NCBI GenBank assembly: GCA_907163345.1
Contig: CAJQUN010000003.1
Span: 4,892,108 to 4,956,107 of the forward strand
From: Haberlea rhodopensis
Taxonomy: Eukaryota > Streptophyta > Magnoliopsida > Lamiales > Gesneriaceae
Direction: 5' to 3'
Length of the DNA stretch: 64,000 nucleotides
A program made the translations under genes and the position numbers. Numbering within the stretch: position 1 is the first letter of the stretch; each line of letters starts with the position of its first letter. The notes beneath the pieces were generated by a model, which was not told the origin of the DNA, did not search any database, and saw only the letters and a list, made by a program, of their open reading frames with translations. This document shows, piece by piece, positions 1 through 10,939 of the stretch.

Positions 1-1
1 T

Positions 2-1135
2 CATAACCGTCGCATAGCATGTGTTCTATATGTTAATGATGACACGACATGTCATGCAGTGAATGACGCGTCCCAATTATCATCTTTGGAGGAGCAGCTC
101 AAAAATATTCTTCGAGGGTGTGGGAACGAAGAAAATGTGGCTCATACGAGTATCTCGATAGGTTCCACACACATTGATAGACGACTCCACCAGCTGTTAT
201 TTGCTGACAGGGATTATGAGTGCACTTTCTCAGAAACTAAAGTGGATTTTCCTCCATCATTCAAACCGAAGGTTATGATCGAAAGGTGTGAAGAGAAAGA
301 TTACTCGGTGGTGTCTGTCAGGTGTAAAGATCGACCAAAGCTTATGTTTGATATCGTGTGCACTCTTACGGATATGCAGTACGTTGTTTTTCATGCCACC
401 ATTTCTTCTGATGGTCCATACGCTTCACAGGTATTTGCTTGGTTTCTTTTAATGAATCGGATAACATAGTAATTAAATAAATTTAAGAACATAAAAATAT
501 ATAATTTACTCGAGCTCGAGTAGGTAGGCAAGTAGTTGAGTTCAAGCTGAGTTTTGACCAATGCTAGTTTAGGATAGTTCTTAGCTCCAGTTTTTTGAGG
601 ATACTAAACTTGCAGGAATATTACATTCGCCACATGGATGGATGTACATTAGAAACCGAAGGAGAGAAAGAAAAGGTCATCAAATGTCTTGAGGCCGCAA
701 TCCGACGAAGAATAAGCGAGGTAATCTAAACAATCACTCTCCAGAGTAAATCACCTTACACTTCTTACTACCTCGAAACACTATTGATTACAAGTTTTGG
801 AACATGATCAGGGCCTAAGCCTGGAAATATGCGCAAAGGACCGAGTAGGGCTCCTTTCGGAAGTGACTCGAGTGCTTCGCGAAAACGGGCTTTCTGTCAC
901 GAGAGCAGGCGTCTCAACCGTCGGAGAGGAAGCCATGAACGTGTTCTACGTGAGTGATGCTTCTGGGAATCCAGTCGATGCCAGGACCATCGAAGAATTA
1001 CGGAAAGAAATCGGGCGCACGATGAGGTTTAATGTGAAAAAGGCTCCCATAGATACTAAAGCAGACGTTGAAGCTGGTGGATTGGCTAATACCAGCTTCT
1101 TCTTTGGAAGTTTGCTGGAAAAGTTCCGCAGATAA
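2..1135 (+). CDS. ACT-domain-repeat (ACR) protein, C-terminal part, three exons
   Basis: This is the 3' end of a plant ACR gene; the start lies left of the window. Exons read as 2..430, 616..720 and 812..1135 (stop TAA), with introns 431..615 and 721..811 bounded by GT and AG. The joined frame stays open. Family hallmarks are 'EEQLKNILRGC', 'DRRLHQLLFADRDYE', then an ACT domain (DRPKLMFDIVCTLTDMQY) and a final ACT domain (CAKDRVGLLSEVTRVLRE ... AMNVFYVSDASG). The C-terminal 'SFFFGSLLEKF' tail is typical of ACR4/ACR6-type members. ACT domains bind small ligands, often amino acids; plant ACR proteins are thought to be non-catalytic sensors or regulators. The upstream ACT repeats are not in the window, so the paralogue cannot be assigned. 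An AATAAA-like signal lies near 1242. Confidence 0.9.
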
Positions 1136-2786
1136 TTTTATTTGTACATAAATTTGGATTTCTTGATTTGTAACGTGCACTATGTTGTGACAGCTTCTGG
1201 GCTAGTTTCTGTGTGCTGACAGTACAACGAGGAAATATTGTAATAAAAGCAGATTACCCAACCGAGCATATCGATAATCGTCTTTCAAGTGAAATAAATT
1301 TAACCTTTTCTGAAATTCTCAAGTTTTATGTTACATCTTTAAGAAATTAAGTTGTCTCCATCTGCTGCTACAATTGAATAATTTTTTGTTTTTAAAATGA
1401 ATGATGCGTTAATATATTGGATACACAATGCATATTAAGAGTAATTTAAGTATTTTTTTCTTCATATTTTATAAATTTGATGTTTATATTTTCATTTGAA
1501 ATCGTTGTTCATATTTTCATCTGAGTCGCTTTATGTAAAAGATAATTTTGAGTATACCATAGTACTTACCAAACAGGAAAATGGTAATTTTAGTTACAAA
1601 TAACTTCAACATCGTTTCTTGGTGAGGGACAAAGAATTGTCTAAGGGGAGGCATAAAAATTTGGGCATTGCCCAGGCTCGGACTGAGGTGTCCTTTTTGG
1701 GACAATTGGTGACAACCAACCAGAAAAACCCGAGATGTCATTGTCTAACGTATTCTTTAGTCATAAAACCTTATTCATTAATGGATGAGTTACATATAAA
1801 CTCTTATGAATTCTCCCATCAAGTTTAAACAATAATATATATATTTGTTGCTATATATTTTAATATTAAATTATAGGAGAGATATCTGTGATTTTCGATC
1901 CATCTGCTACAAAATATAAGATGTGAATTCATAATACAATTATTCTACAGAGGTATATCCATTATTTTCAAATTAGATATCAAAAGTCATAATAAGTTGT
2001 TATACAGATGAAACAACATAATTTCTTAAAATTGTAAATTATATATGAAGTTAATTTTAACAACCTATACAAAAAACACAAGATAAAGAACACACATTTA
2101 AAGCGAAATTTCAAGGCCTTCTAGAAAAGCCAAATATCCCCACGAATGAATTGTTTATTGAATGAAAAGTTTCAATCTCACACAATGTTCTTTGGATTAA
2201 TTCTTCTCAAGTTATATTGTGGATTTTAATATACTACCCCAATCATTAGAATAATTTTTTTACAAAAAATTATATAAAAACAATGTAGACTATTCCCATA
2301 AAACATAAACAATATTTCCAAATACTTTTGAAAAATGTTTATCTGTTTTTCAGATAAAATATATATATTTTGGCTGTTTAATTTATTATTTACAAAAAAA
2401 TAGAAACCGCCTAAGTCATGAATTGTTTTTGACTTCTTTAAATTGGCTGAGAAATTTATAATAAAGTTGAAGTTTTAAGCAAACTCTCAGTGTTAAGCAA
2501 TATTTTTCAACTTTAAGAAAAAACACAGAGAAGTGTTTTGACATTAGTCAAATTAAGCATAACAAATTATAATTAATGTTAGAAAATTAACCCATTCACC
2601 ACCAATAACCATAATAATTTTTTTCCCAAGAACAATAATAAACGCGAAAGTGAGTAATAAACAAATAATTAATCCCTAATTATTCATCCTGTGACATAGA
2701 TGTTTAATCTGTAGAGTTGACATAAATCAATATTCCAACAGATAATTAGGAGATAATCATAAAATAATTAAATATCTACAATCATA
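1136..2786. other. 3' UTR of the ACR gene and AT-rich intergenic DNA
   Basis: The first 100 to 150 bases are probably the ACR 3' UTR. The rest is AT-rich and holds no coding region, RNA gene or clear repeat that I can support; the short open frames near 1517-1828 show no family resemblance. Confidence 0.6.
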
Positions 2787-3644
2787 TGTGATATCCCTAA
2801 TTCTGGAGGCCCAGTAGGTCTTGAGGTCCGAACTTTATTTGGGCCCGGTCAGTGCGGGGCCCATTTAGTCAACAAGGGACGTCCGTCACTGATGATCCCG
2901 GGCTGTCCTCATAGCCACTGTATGGCTCTCCGACCGACCCGAGTTTATTACGGGCGCGATCACCTCTGTCCAGCTGTCACTATCGTTCCGGAGCGGGGCG
3001 GCGAGGAACTACATCAAGAGGTCGGGGTAGGTCCTCCATGTGACATGCCACCCAAGCAGAGGCACTGTCTCGTCGGCAGATCAGGACGGGCTCTATTTAG
3101 CAAGATATCCGGGCTGGGGAGCCCTTTCCCTCAATAGGACAGGACGGGAAGTCATGGGACGAATAGGCGAGCTGGGGCCGTTTAGGGTGGTCCCTGCATA
3201 CCGAGGCTAGGGTGGCAGGAGTCGGACACCTATTAAAGCAAAAGCTAGACCTACCAACCAATCAGGGGGGGGTCAGGCACTGTGAGTAAGAAAAGCATAT
3301 TAACCAGACACAGAGACATCACCAGAGCAAGAGGGTCGTACGAAGTAGGTAGCAGGCGCAGAGGGGTCCCCCATCTATGGTCCCCCCCCCCCTCAGTTTC
3401 AGGACATTGTCTCCAAGCCCCAGGCAAAGGCGTCGGGACCACTGACTACCCTCCCCCTATAAAGAGGAGAATTGTTAGCAAGAAGAAGTCCTCTCGATTC
3501 ACCAGTTTGATCGCCGGAGATTCTTAACCAGTTAAGACTTTACCAGGCTCCGACCTAACCAGTAATTTCACGAAATAGCTCATCCACTTTCCCCTATAAA
3601 TTCACTTTGTTATCAAAGCGAACCAAAAAAAGGTCGGGGTAACA
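2787..3644 (+). repeat. 5' LTR of the Tat-like Gypsy element
   Basis: The LTR runs from TGTGATATCC at 2787 to ...GGGTAACA at 3644, directly before the primer-binding site. It has the TG...CA ends expected of an LTR. The 3' limit is well fixed by the primer-binding site; the 5' limit is inferred from the TG and the change in base composition, because no second LTR is present to compare. Confidence 0.6.
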
Positions 3645-3645
3645 A

Positions 3646-3662
3646 ATTGGCGCCGTCTGTGG
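3646..3662 (+). other. Primer-binding site of the Tat-like Gypsy element
   Basis: ATTGGCGCCGTCTGTGG follows the LTR end with a one-base spacer. The TGGCGCC core is the form seen in Athila/Tat-group plant Gypsy elements and differs from the TGGTATCAGAGC site of the other elements in this window. Confidence 0.8.
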
Positions 3663-3969
3663 GAAAAAATTTGAGCAAGAGAGACGTTGATGCGATGGTT
3701 AAGAACAAGGAGAACGGAAGCAGAGGAAAATCGAGAGCACCACGCCTCCACCAATGGCGAGGAGCAGCCACTGCCCGGGGGTAAAACATGACCGTGGGAG
3801 CTTTGACACTGGAGCAGCTCACAAGACTGATTGCAGTTACGTGTGGAGCAAACCATGAGGAAAAAGGAAGGTCCGCCCGAGGGCGTGCACGGGGAAAGCT
3901 CCCAGCAGATGAAGGATCCCGAACAAGGAGCAACTTCCCGGCCTAAAGTGGACTGCTGTTCCGGATCTG

Positions 3970-4735
3970 GAGGGCCAGGTGGAGGAGCTGAAGGACGAGG
4001 TCCAGAGGATGAAGAGAGGGATGGGGGGGTACCTCTGTCAGGAGGGGAACCCCTTTCTCGGGTGTGAAATAGTGAACGAGGAACTCCCAAATAACTTCCG
4101 ACCACCCCAATGCTGGGGAATACGACGGGAGCACGGACCCGAAGAACACCTGGGCAGGTTCGAAAAATGCTTGCCATGCTAATTGTTACTCGGATCGCCT
4201 TAAGTGCAAAGTGTTTCCTAACCATTTGGTGAGGTCGGCCCAGAAGTGGTTCAATCAGTTGGAGCCGGGTTCCATTACTTCCTTCGCCGGATTTAGCTCC
4301 GCGTTTCTTGCAACCAGTATGCCAGCAGCAAGCGGTATAAAGAAGACCTCTCTGAGCTTGTTCGAGATGAGGCAGGCGCGAGGATGAGTCGTTTGAGGGA
4401 GTATATCAAAAACTTCAACACTGTGATACTCGAAATACCTGCCTGCCCGGCGGAAAATTCTGATCAGCGCTTCACCCCAAGGCCTGAGAGGAGGAGACTT
4501 CTTTCCGATCCTGGTAAGAAGCCTCCTGTTACCTATGATGATCTGCTCAACCCGAGCGGAGAAGTACATCAACGTGGAGGAGGCCCAGCAACTGAGAGAG
4601 GAAGAAGTGCGGAGGACTGGGGAAAACGGATCAACCAGGGAGAGAAGAGGCCAGTGGAAGGGGCACAGCTCGGCTCCGATTTTCCCATTATACGCCGTTG
4701 AAAGTCTCCAAGGAGGAGGCCGTCCGCATATGTGA
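3970..4735 (+). pseudogene. Gypsy gag remnant with frameshifts
   Basis: Pieces of a Retrotrans_gag domain are readable in alternating + frames: 'EIVNEELPNNFRPPQ' (near 4066), 'PEEHLGRFE', 'SAQKWFNQLEPGSI', 'LREYIKNFNTVILEIPA' (near 4396) and 'EKYINVEEAQQLREEE' (near 4559). At least four shifts of frame separate them. In a working element this is the capsid region that packages the RNA. The copy is dead. Confidence 0.8.
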
Positions 4736-5200
4736 AGACAAACAGGTGTTGTTGCAAAAGCCGGCACCAGCTAGTGTGGAGCCGAACAAGGAGGCCCCGG
4801 AGAAATACTTGCATCTTCCACCAAGCGACTATGGGCACACCACACAAGATTTGCCATCGTTTGGATGAGGAGCTCGAGAAGGCAATACAGAACAGTTCCC
4901 AGTTCAAGCAGGTTGTTGTCCCGACCCGTCCCACCAGGGGATAATCTTCCTCGGGGAAGGGGTCGAGGACCGTCATGGACAAGAGGGAGAGGGGGACGGA
5001 CCAACTTCCGTCCTCCGTTCCGGGGGTAGAGGACGTGCTCGAGGACCCCAAGGAGCTTAAAATGACGTCAACCCTACCCGTGCTGACTCCCCAAAGCGGG
5101 GAGTCATAAACATGATCTCGGGCGGGACGAACGGATGGGGATTCCAACAGGGCTAGGAAGGCTGTCAGCAGGAGGGAGACCCTGAGTGTAGGAGGGATTT

Positions 5201-5650
5201 GTGGTGCCGAGGAGGAGGTGGTTGTCAGTTTTGGGCCGCGAGATCTGGAAAACATTTGCACACCCCATAACGATGCCCTGGTCATACGGGCCACTGTTGC
5301 CAATTATGAGGTCGGGAGGGGTGTTTGTAGACACAGGTAGTTCCGTGAACGTGTTGTTTGATGAAGCTTTTCGGCAGATGGACTTAGGAGGGTATCAACT
5401 CGAGCCAATCAACACCCCACTATTTGGCTTCGCTGGGCCAACCGTGTACCCCCTCGGTCAGATTTCCCTGCCCCTTTCCCTGGGAGGTAACGAAGATCGG
5501 AAAACAAGGCTGGTCACATTCACCATTGTGGCGGCCTCATCTTCATACAACATCATTCTGGGGAGACCAGCTATGAACGATTCAGGGCTGTGGCCTCCAC
5601 CTTCCACCAAAAATCAAGTTCCCTGTAGGAAAAAGAGTGGGGGAAGTTAG
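5201..5650 (+). pseudogene. Gypsy aspartic protease region
   Basis: A retropepsin-like domain with the active-site motif VDTGSSVNVLF (residues about 44 to 54 of the open frame), followed by 'PLFGFAGPTVYPLGQISLPL' and 'SYNIILGRPAMN'. These are the standard landmarks of Tat-group proteases. The catalytic DTGS is intact, but the domain is cut off from gag and reverse transcriptase by stops and shifts. Confidence 0.85.
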
Positions 5651-6099
5651 GGGAGACCAGCCCTCATCCAAGAAATGCTACGCGGAAACTGTGAGTTAGA
5701 GGTGAAAAGATCCCGAAGGGGCGGTGATGAAGGACGGGAGGATAGGGGGGTACAGATGGTGCAGGAGGTGCAGGCGATGAGGGACGGAGAAGAGGAAATA
5801 TATTAGTCCCAGGACAGCCCGATAAAACCACAAGAGTAGCGGCTGACCTAGACAGCGTCCTGAAACACGCGACTTGTCGAATTGCCTGTCCAAGCATGCC
5901 GGAATATTCGCCTGGTCCCCGACCGAGCTGACAGGGGTGTTGCCCTCTGTAGCCCACACCGTTAAATGTCAATCCAGAAGTAAAAGTAACCCGGCAAAAG
6001 AAGAGGCTTTTGGACCAGATAAGACAGAATTATCCGAGCCGAGGTTCAGACCTTGCTGAGGGCCGGACAGATAAGGGAGGTACAATTCCCCACCTGGTT

Positions 6100-6660
6100 G
6101 TCAACGTGGTTTTGGTTCCAAAGTCGGCGGGAAATGGAGGATGTGCATCGACTTTCGTAATTTGAACAAAGCCCTGTCCCAAGGACTGTTATCCCCCTAC
6201 CATCGGATCGATCAGCTGGTTGGACTCCACCTCAGGTACGAGCTGTTAAGTTTCATGGACGCGTACCAGGGATATCACCAAATACCCTTGGCGGAAGAGA
6301 CCAAGATAAGGTCAGTTTTTATCACGTCGGATGGAACGTTCTGCTATGTGGTCATGCCCTTTGGCCTCAAGAACGCCGGGGCCACATACCAAGGTTAATG
6401 GACAAAGTGTTTTGAAAACCAGGCGGGAAGGAACATTGAGGTTTATGTGGATGACATCTTGGTAAAATCTAAAGGCCAGGCAGACTTATTGCCCGACTTA
6501 GAGGAACTTTTGCCACACTAAGCAGGTTTGGTCTGAAATTGAATCCGGCTAAGTGCGTATTTGGTGTGAAGAGCGGTAAATTCTTGGGTTTTCATGGTAA
6601 CAAGAGAGGGGGATCGAGGTCAACCCGGAAAAGTTAGAGCAATTCAAGACATGACCTCAC
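6100..6660 (+). pseudogene. Gypsy reverse transcriptase remnant
   Basis: Reverse transcriptase blocks are readable: 'MCIDFRNLNKA' at 6141, 'SFMDAYQGYHQIPLA', 'FCYVVMPFGLKNAGATYQ' ending at 6397, then a stop, and after a shift 'VYVDDILVKS' at 6441-6470, holding the YVDD catalytic box. The stop TAA at 6396-6398 and later shifts break the frame. Confidence 0.9.
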
Positions 6661-6699
6661 CTCGCAGCATAAAAGAGGTGCAAAAACTAACAGGGCGGA

Positions 6700-7407
6700 T
6701 TGCGTCCTTTAGCTCGTTTTTATTTCCAGTCAGCTCATAGGAGTTACCCTTTCTTCCGTGCTAAGAAAGCGAAAAAGTTCGCTTGGGACGACGAGTGCGA
6801 GGAAGCTTTCTCTGACCTGAAGAAGCACTTGGCCGAGCTGCCAGTCCCTGGTAAGCCAGAGCCCGGCGAGCGATTATGGATCTACTTGTCCCCACATAAA
6901 GCGCTGTTAGCTCGTACTATAAAACAGACGACGGTATACCAGAGGCCGGTGTATTATGTCAGCCATGCACTGAAAGGGCGGAACTCAGATACCCAGAGTC
7001 GAAAAATTGGCATTAGCTTTGGTCCTAACCGCAAGGAGGCTGAGACCCTACTTTTGTCACACCCCCATCTCAGTGCTAACCAACAGCCCCATGGGGGGAT
7101 AATGACCCATGCCTGATGTATCGGGAAGATTGTGAAATGGACAACGAGCTCGGCGAGTACGACGTAACCTACCAACCTCGGTCATCCATCAAAGCCCAGC
7201 CTTATCAGATTTCATCGCGGAAATGATAGAGGTTGAAGCTGAGGAGCCCTGGAAGATATACGTGATGGAGCGCAGCTACAGTGAAGGCAGTGGAGTGGGG
7301 ATTGTTCTTATATCCCCCGCGGGTGGAGAAGATGAAGTCATTATCAGATTAGATTTCCGGGCTTCTATAATGAAGCAGAGTACGAGGCTATACTGATCGG
7401 GCTGAGG
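6700..7407 (+). pseudogene. Gypsy RNase H region, cut by the assembly gap
   Basis: The connection domain reads 'FAWDDECEEAFSDLKKHL' near 6778. Degenerate RNase H sequence follows; near 7250 there is a piece resembling the W-x-F-V-D-G-S start of RNase H ('WKIYVMERSYSEGSGVGIVL'), where the first catalytic aspartate is no longer readable. The sequence then stops at the N run. Confidence 0.75.
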
Positions 7408-7907
7408 NNNNNNNNNNNNNNNNNNNNNNNNNNNNNNNNNNNNNNNNNNNNNNNNNNNNNNNNNNNNNNNNNNNNNNNNNNNNNNNNNNNNNNNNNNNNN
7501 NNNNNNNNNNNNNNNNNNNNNNNNNNNNNNNNNNNNNNNNNNNNNNNNNNNNNNNNNNNNNNNNNNNNNNNNNNNNNNNNNNNNNNNNNNNNNNNNNNNN
7601 NNNNNNNNNNNNNNNNNNNNNNNNNNNNNNNNNNNNNNNNNNNNNNNNNNNNNNNNNNNNNNNNNNNNNNNNNNNNNNNNNNNNNNNNNNNNNNNNNNNN
7701 NNNNNNNNNNNNNNNNNNNNNNNNNNNNNNNNNNNNNNNNNNNNNNNNNNNNNNNNNNNNNNNNNNNNNNNNNNNNNNNNNNNNNNNNNNNNNNNNNNNN
7801 NNNNNNNNNNNNNNNNNNNNNNNNNNNNNNNNNNNNNNNNNNNNNNNNNNNNNNNNNNNNNNNNNNNNNNNNNNNNNNNNNNNNNNNNNNNNNNNNNNNN
7901 NNNNNNN
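7408..7907. other. Assembly gap, 500 N
   Basis: Exactly 500 ambiguous bases. The round number suggests a placeholder of unknown true size. It interrupts the Tat-like element, and the DNA after it (AT-rich, no Gypsy motifs) is not an obvious continuation. Confidence 0.99.
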
Positions 7908-8921
7908 ATAGTACTATGAAATTTTTACGAAATATGGACTGAGTTTAAAATTTTTACTCATTAATTTAGTGTTTAATCACTGCTCTAATCTTCCACTGAA
8001 CTGAAATGAACATAACTCCAAAAGCCCATACTTTTTTAACATACGAAAATAAGCCCGTCAAGATTGAAAGGCCCAACACCATGAGTCCATGTTCTTATAT
8101 GTTGGAAAAAGCATTTAAGTAATTGATTTGATGATATAAATATAGGACTTTTGTGCAATATGACGTATTTGCGGTTGCTTTATTTAAATTATTTCAAAGT
8201 TATTTTTGCTTAAAATTGGAACAAATTTACTAGCGTTGCTATTTTTAAAAAAAAGTAGCTTATTGAACTTTATTTAATTACAAATATCTCTACTCGGTTT
8301 AAAGCAACCAAAAGCATCTTCTGACATACTTCTTTATTTCTATTTAACATGCTTTTCTTAGAGAATTAATAGTAGAAGTAAATAAATCAAACACCGAAAG
8401 AATTTTTTTGAGCCGAAAGCAAATTAACACTAGGGTCAAATTTTGAAAAATGCAAAAAAATAATTTTGTTGTATTTAAATATAGTATATAGGAAGTTGGG
8501 AACTTGAGATGTACTCGAGAAAATCAAGGTAATTTATTTAATGAAGTGAGACATATTTTGTATTTTTTTTAAAAAAACTAATTTTTTTTTTAATGTTTAC
8601 AAATCCAATTTTAATCACGCCGTCTGTATGTATGGTTAACTCACAAATAAAAATGGCCAGTAAAAGCTTGTCCTAGTGGCACCACTAGTCCCAATTTTTG
8701 GGATTATATCAATTCGAGACCTACAACAATCGCCTCCCCAATATTAAAAAAAAAAAATCAAAAATAAAATTTAATTTACCAAGTTGTGTTGCACGAAATT
8801 TAAACGCAGTGGCCAAAACGTCTTGGCTCAAAACCTCTTATTGGTCAGTAAATGGGAGACGTTGTGGTGACGGTCAACGGGAGCTTTACATTATCTAAAA
8901 ATTTGATATTATATATATATA
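7908..8921. other. AT-rich intergenic DNA without recognisable genes
   Basis: No coding region or classified repeat was recognised. Near 8655-8730 there is a stretch loosely reminiscent of tRNA-type promoter boxes, too weak to call. Confidence 0.6.
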
Positions 8922-8953
8922 CTAGTTTTTGTGCACCGCGCAATGCGCGGTGC
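8922..8953 (-). other. Helitron 3' terminus: hairpin plus CTAG
   Basis: On the - strand the hairpin (8953-8933) has arms GCACCGCGC and GCGCGGTGC with a three-base loop. Seven bases (ACAAAAA) follow, then CTAG ending at 8922. The hairpin is the proposed terminator of rolling-circle strand transfer. The host base after CTAG is T, as is canonical. Confidence 0.92.
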
Positions 8954-10542
8954 CCGGAAGCAGCAAAAATGTCCAATACAATTGTCGTGTGAGTAAATAT
9001 TATATGTTGTATGTATATGAGATTTGATTTTTCTAATATCCGAGATTTAAAAACGGGTAGTATGTTGTCGTTTCCAGCAAGTACAGTTTAAGCAGGTTCC
9101 TCTTCAACCCTTAAATGATTCATAAACAACACAATCATCCTAATTTCTTAGCAATAATGTGGGCTAAAAACATAGTTCATCATCGAGTCACAAAACAAAT
9201 GCAACACTTCCAATGTTTTCATAATCTGCAATCTCAACCCTAATAGAACACGTAAGGCTAACCAAGAGAGGAGAGGAGGAGGGGGAAATCAAACATCACA
9301 TCTGCATTAAATTAAAGATAAATGAAATTAGTTTTATTTGCGAAAAGAATCGAGTATTTTAAAATATATCAGAAAAATCACCGGCCGTACGTCGGATCAG
9401 GAAGTTTTTGTAAACCCAGTTGACGTATATCGAGCGTAAAACTGAAACATATGATTTTTCATATAATCAAATAGTAAACTACGGATTTATATATATATAT
9501 ATATATGTATATGTATATTATATAAGTTGCAAATGAAAGCTACTAAACGGTATGTTGTTTATTACCACTTTCATATCGGTATCATTGGCAGGACGGATTT
9601 TTTTCCTGCATACGCAACGCAACATGTTAGGTAATCAACGACGAATATAAAAGCAATATAGTAATCTGCACACCTGAACAGAGTGTTTTCTTGGAGACGT
9701 TTCCTTGATAGGATGCCTTTCTAGAAAAATGACCGAAAAGAATGGATTAAAAAAAAACGATGGATGTTCACACAATTCAAATGGGAATTCTTCTTAGGTG
9801 GTTGTTAACATACCTCAGTTAGATCCCAGCCTTCAATCCAAGCGAGCCTTTTTGCACTACAAAAACATCAAATGTATAGTGACTTTCACCATGACTCGAG
9901 ACAACATAGAAGGCAAGGCATCCGCTTACATATGTTGTTTTCTTTCCGTACATATCTCAGGAGCCATCGGCCAAAGTCATAAGGCTTTATCCTTAGAGTA
10001 GTTTTCCAACCCAGGCAAAAAATTTGCACCCTTGTAGGCTTAAAGTTCATTAATCAATGTTATGTCGTAACCAAGGTAAAATGAATATTCATAAATTTTT
10101 TTTATGCGATAAAAACTATAATGTAAATAGAACAGACCCTTTGATTTTCGACATCCAATTGCAATTCACCTTGCCGTTCTCCCATAGCGTTCTCTCTAGG
10201 TGTAGCATCGCCAGCTAGGTCATTCGCAACTTTGATTCCAGCGGGATAAGTAAGTTTGTGGCCTGCAGAGACTAAGATCACATAGATGGTAATAATTATT
10301 CCCTAAAGCTAAAGCAAGCACGAGTAGAGCATATTAGTAGAAGAGTAGACACACAAACATCTTAATTAAATGTAACATCTGAACAGATAGTAGGGAGAAG
10401 CATAACATTTAAATACAAAAATAGTCGTAGCTAGTCTCTAAAGTTGTCGAGGCACTTTAGATACAAAAAAAGTCCATGAGGAACTTCAAAATACAGAATG
10501 TAACTTGTCCAAAACAACAAGAGGTTAGCTAGATAGCTAGTT
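8954..10542. other. Helitron 3' internal region without recognised gene
   Basis: Non-coding filler between the 3' terminus and the RPA-like gene. A short TA run lies at about 9489-9506. No domain was recognised in the short open frames. Confidence 0.5.
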
Positions 10543-10862
10543 AATTTTTTTGCGCTTGAGTTTCCTTCCTCTGCTCGACACCTTCGCGTCATCTATGGGA
10601 TCAAGAGGACCTGTGCAATAAAATCACAATGAATAGGTTTGGGTTCATGGATCCGAACGAAAGTATACGAACATGATAGATTGTATATGAGTTGTATTGG
10701 ACAGACCTTGCGAAGCCGTCCGCACTAACCCAATGCTCGAATCAGGATAGTAATCATCTCCAGAGGCGTCATTATGAATAAGAGTTTTGTGTGAAGATCC
10801 TCGTGAGGTGTGTTTTTTTGGAGGTTTATCTATACATGTAATTGTATTTGCTTACGATGGCA

Positions 10863-10939
<77 letters not shown>

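Larger units (their letters stand above)
2787..7407 (+). mobile_element. Degenerate Tat-like Ty3/Gypsy LTR retrotransposon, 3' end lost in gap
   Basis: The order is 5' LTR, primer-binding site, gag, protease, reverse transcriptase, RNase H, all on the + strand. It is then cut by the N run at 7408. GC content is higher than in the flanking AT-rich DNA. Gag and pol motifs of the Tat/Ogre type are plain, but the reading frame changes many times, so no full polyprotein remains. The 3' LTR and integrase are not visible: either they lie in the gap or the copy is truncated. No target duplication can be checked. Confidence 0.85.

Noticed and set aside
3602..4225. 207-codon open frame on the - strand
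   Set aside because: Antisense to the clear + strand gag remnant of the Tat-like element; no domain of its own.
8655..8730. tRNA-like A and B box (TAGTGGCACCACTAG ... AATTCGAGACC)
   Set aside because: The spacing and B-box match are poor and no cloverleaf can be drawn.
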